Notes under the pieces: generated by a model
What the model saw: only the letters and a program-made list of their open reading frames with translations
What the model was told of the DNA's origin: nothing
Databases searched by the model: none
Made by a program: the position numbers and the translations under genes
NCBI GenBank assembly: GCA_949987565.1
Contig: OX465109.1
Span: 15,393,400 to 15,457,399, forward strand
Direction: 5' to 3'
DNA: 64,000 bases
DNA from: Luidia sarsii
Lineage: Eukaryota > Echinodermata > Asteroidea > Paxillosida > Luidiidae
Part shown: positions 62,185-64,000 of the stretch, piece after piece
Layout of the letters: the number at the start of each line of letters is the position of its first letter
How positions within the stretch are numbered: position 1 is the stretch's first letter

Positions 62185-62584
62185 GGGCCATTCCCAATCT
62201 GCATTTTTAATCGCGATTAAAAAAAACCTGGAGGTTTTTTGGCTCGCATCCACCCACGCCAGAAAATCGCAAGCTGATTGTGTTCAAATGGAGCATGTCC
62301 TTGAGGGTGGCCCATGCAGCGAGAAATAAACAGGCGCAGCACTTCCTGTCTGTCTCTGTCGGAGCCTGTGCGGTGCATTGTGGGATTAAAATAACTGAGA
62401 TTTCTACGGCGTGTTTCCAAATGCACCGCATTGCAAATAAATGCAATTTAGAAAAGACGCACTAATGGTGGAGTCCCAATCGAGATTCAAATCCCACTAA
62501 TGATTGCATGTATTGTCCACACACCCAAAAAGTGTGAATCGTGAACAAAATAAACAAGTTTTTTTAGGACAGTGGTAACAGCCC
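62185..62584. mobile_element. MITE with TA target duplication, copy 2 (opposite orientation)
   Basis: The ends are GGGCCATTCCCA and the reverse complement of GGGCTGTTACCACTG, flanked by TA on both sides. Internally, TGAGGGTGG is the reverse complement of CCACCCTCAAGGAC in copy 1, followed in both by related sequence up to a GCGATTTT word. It is more diverged at its termini than copy 1. Confidence 0.7.
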
Positions 62585-62586
62585 TA

Positions 62587-64000
62587 TTGTGGGATACAAG
62601 ACCAAACTTGTATCCATCAGATGTTTGTAGAATACCATGGACCATGCCATGTTTGAATAAAGCACAGCCAAGTACAGCAGACAAAATGACAACAATCAGT
62701 GTTATATTTTTTTGAACTGGCAGATAGTTGATTTCCTTTAATCTTGCATGACTTCTACAACTTCTATGCATATTACTTCAGGGTTGTTCTGAAATGTTAT
62801 CACTCTCAATCTTTGTCCTCTCAGTTTTTCCATTAAGTCGACACGAAACCAAGAACAGGAAGGAAAGAAGAAAAAAACGGTTTGGCAAGCCCAGACTACA
62901 TCTAGCATATAACACTATGACACAGGTTGCCTTCAGGATACCAGACCTTTATAACTGCAGATTGATTAAGGCGTGTGGTTAGCATTACCTCAAGCTAGCC
63001 AGCCAATTCTACCGAGACGTAGCTGGTTCCTTATTACAAAATTGAGCACGTTGAGAATGACCACTGCCTCCAATGCAATTATTCGAAGACAATATAACAG
63101 TCGGCAAAAGATGAAGTTGGGAAACATTTCCAATATCTGTACGTGCAAATGCAGTGCCGGCTTCTATTAAACCTGGTGCCTATCATATGACAGTGCACAG
63201 AGGCACATCTGCCACCTTATAATATTAACCCAGACAGAGATTCTTCAAATAAATCACACAAAACAGCTGCCTGTCACAGGGAGCCAACTTGATAAACACA
63301 TTCAATCATTACACTGTTTGACAAAACAATTTCTTTTTTTCTTTTTTTATTCTTTATTCGTGGGATTCAAAATCATGGCAGTTTTCAAATTACATTTTCT
63401 GCTGGCTTAAGCTGTGATGACAAATTGAAACCATTAAATGACATAGCTGTCCATATCAAGCAGATACAGCAGTGCAACCTACATGTATAAATTGCTGCCT
63501 TTTCCAATTCTTCAACAAATATTGATTTTAAAATAATCCAATGCCATGAAAAAAAAACTGGAATTGAAGAAAATAAAAGCGGAGGAATGTTTCTTAGTGT
63601 ATTGTGAATATAGTAGGGAAATTAAGCTCCTTGGTGAACTTCAGTGGTTTGTCAGTTCATGCATCGGTTAAATCACACATCTATTCTTCTCTACCGTCAG
63701 TAGAAGCATCGGCGCATTTACAGCGGAGAAAGGTCCGCCAACGATATGGAAACAGGTCAAGGATTGCTTTGTGGGAAAGCCATCTTGAAACTAGATATGG
63801 AAAGTGATGAAGCTGGCCCAAGACAGTTGAGGCATTTGACTGCAGATGAGGATTGCTGAGTCTCCCTGCCGTAATTCAATTTCAACTCAACGATTGCATT
63901 TCCCTCTGAATATTGAAGACAAACATGGCAAGCCGTATCCAAACAAACCCAAGCTGGAGCCACAAATCTGCCCTGTACTTCAGAGGGCACGGTGATACAG
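62587..64000. other. Spacer to window end, nothing recognised
   Basis: Short frames on both strands only. A T-rich tract lies at 63,330-63,360. No known domain or repeat. Confidence 0.45.

Overview
This is animal (eukaryotic) nuclear DNA, not prokaryotic. Coding segments are split by GT-AG introns, the spacers are long and AT-rich, and satellites, minisatellites and short terminal-inverted-repeat elements are frequent. The abundance of the palindromic words ACATGT, TAGGCCTA and ACCGGT, together with a class C GPCR, makes me think of a marine deuterostome (echinoderm most likely, hemichordate or amphioxus possible). That placement is inference from word usage only.

Layout. (1) 1-27,157: one head-to-tail satellite array with a period of about 1,458 bp. 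It has 18 full units plus one truncated unit, in several subtypes (A-D). Units 1-5 recur as units 8-12 at an offset of exactly 10,206 bp, so there is a seven-unit duplication structure. Each unit carries a tRNA-like module on the minus strand. (2) 27,158-28,620: a patchwork of other repeats, two pairs of direct duplications and an inverted, diverged 375-bp piece of the satellite. (3) 30,673-33,913: an intact two-exon gene for an 835-residue class C GPCR of the metabotropic glutamate receptor type. It has a signal peptide, a Venus-flytrap domain, a nine-cysteine domain and seven transmembrane helices. A poly(A) signal lies at 34,529. (4) 35,050-36,830: two old, rearranged relics of the satellite. 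(5) 36,831-42,087: mostly unexplained spacer with a possible retrotransposon tail. (6) 42,088-51,472: a small gene assembled from three phase-0 exons, encoding an about 137-residue membrane-anchored RING-HC protein. Its introns are filled with a 33/39/40-bp minisatellite, TACATG-type repeats and a 189-bp-armed inverted repeat. Its stop codon lies at the edge of another minisatellite. (7) 51,473-64,000: no gene recognised. It contains a 22-bp minisatellite, one TTAA-flanked (piggyBac-like) MITE, two members of a TA-flanked MITE family in opposite orientation, and several short hairpins.

The two real genes are on the plus strand and have no evident functional link. Nearly all other open frames are by-products of repeats. 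The strongest points for a second look are the receptor, whose residues for the glutamate side chain are replaced while the alpha-amino-acid pocket is kept; the RING gene, whose C-terminal residues are encoded by repeat DNA; the mosaic satellite array with its tRNA-like module and outlying relics; and the long near-perfect inverted repeat at 45.6-46.3 kb. I did not find a convincing new multi-gene system.
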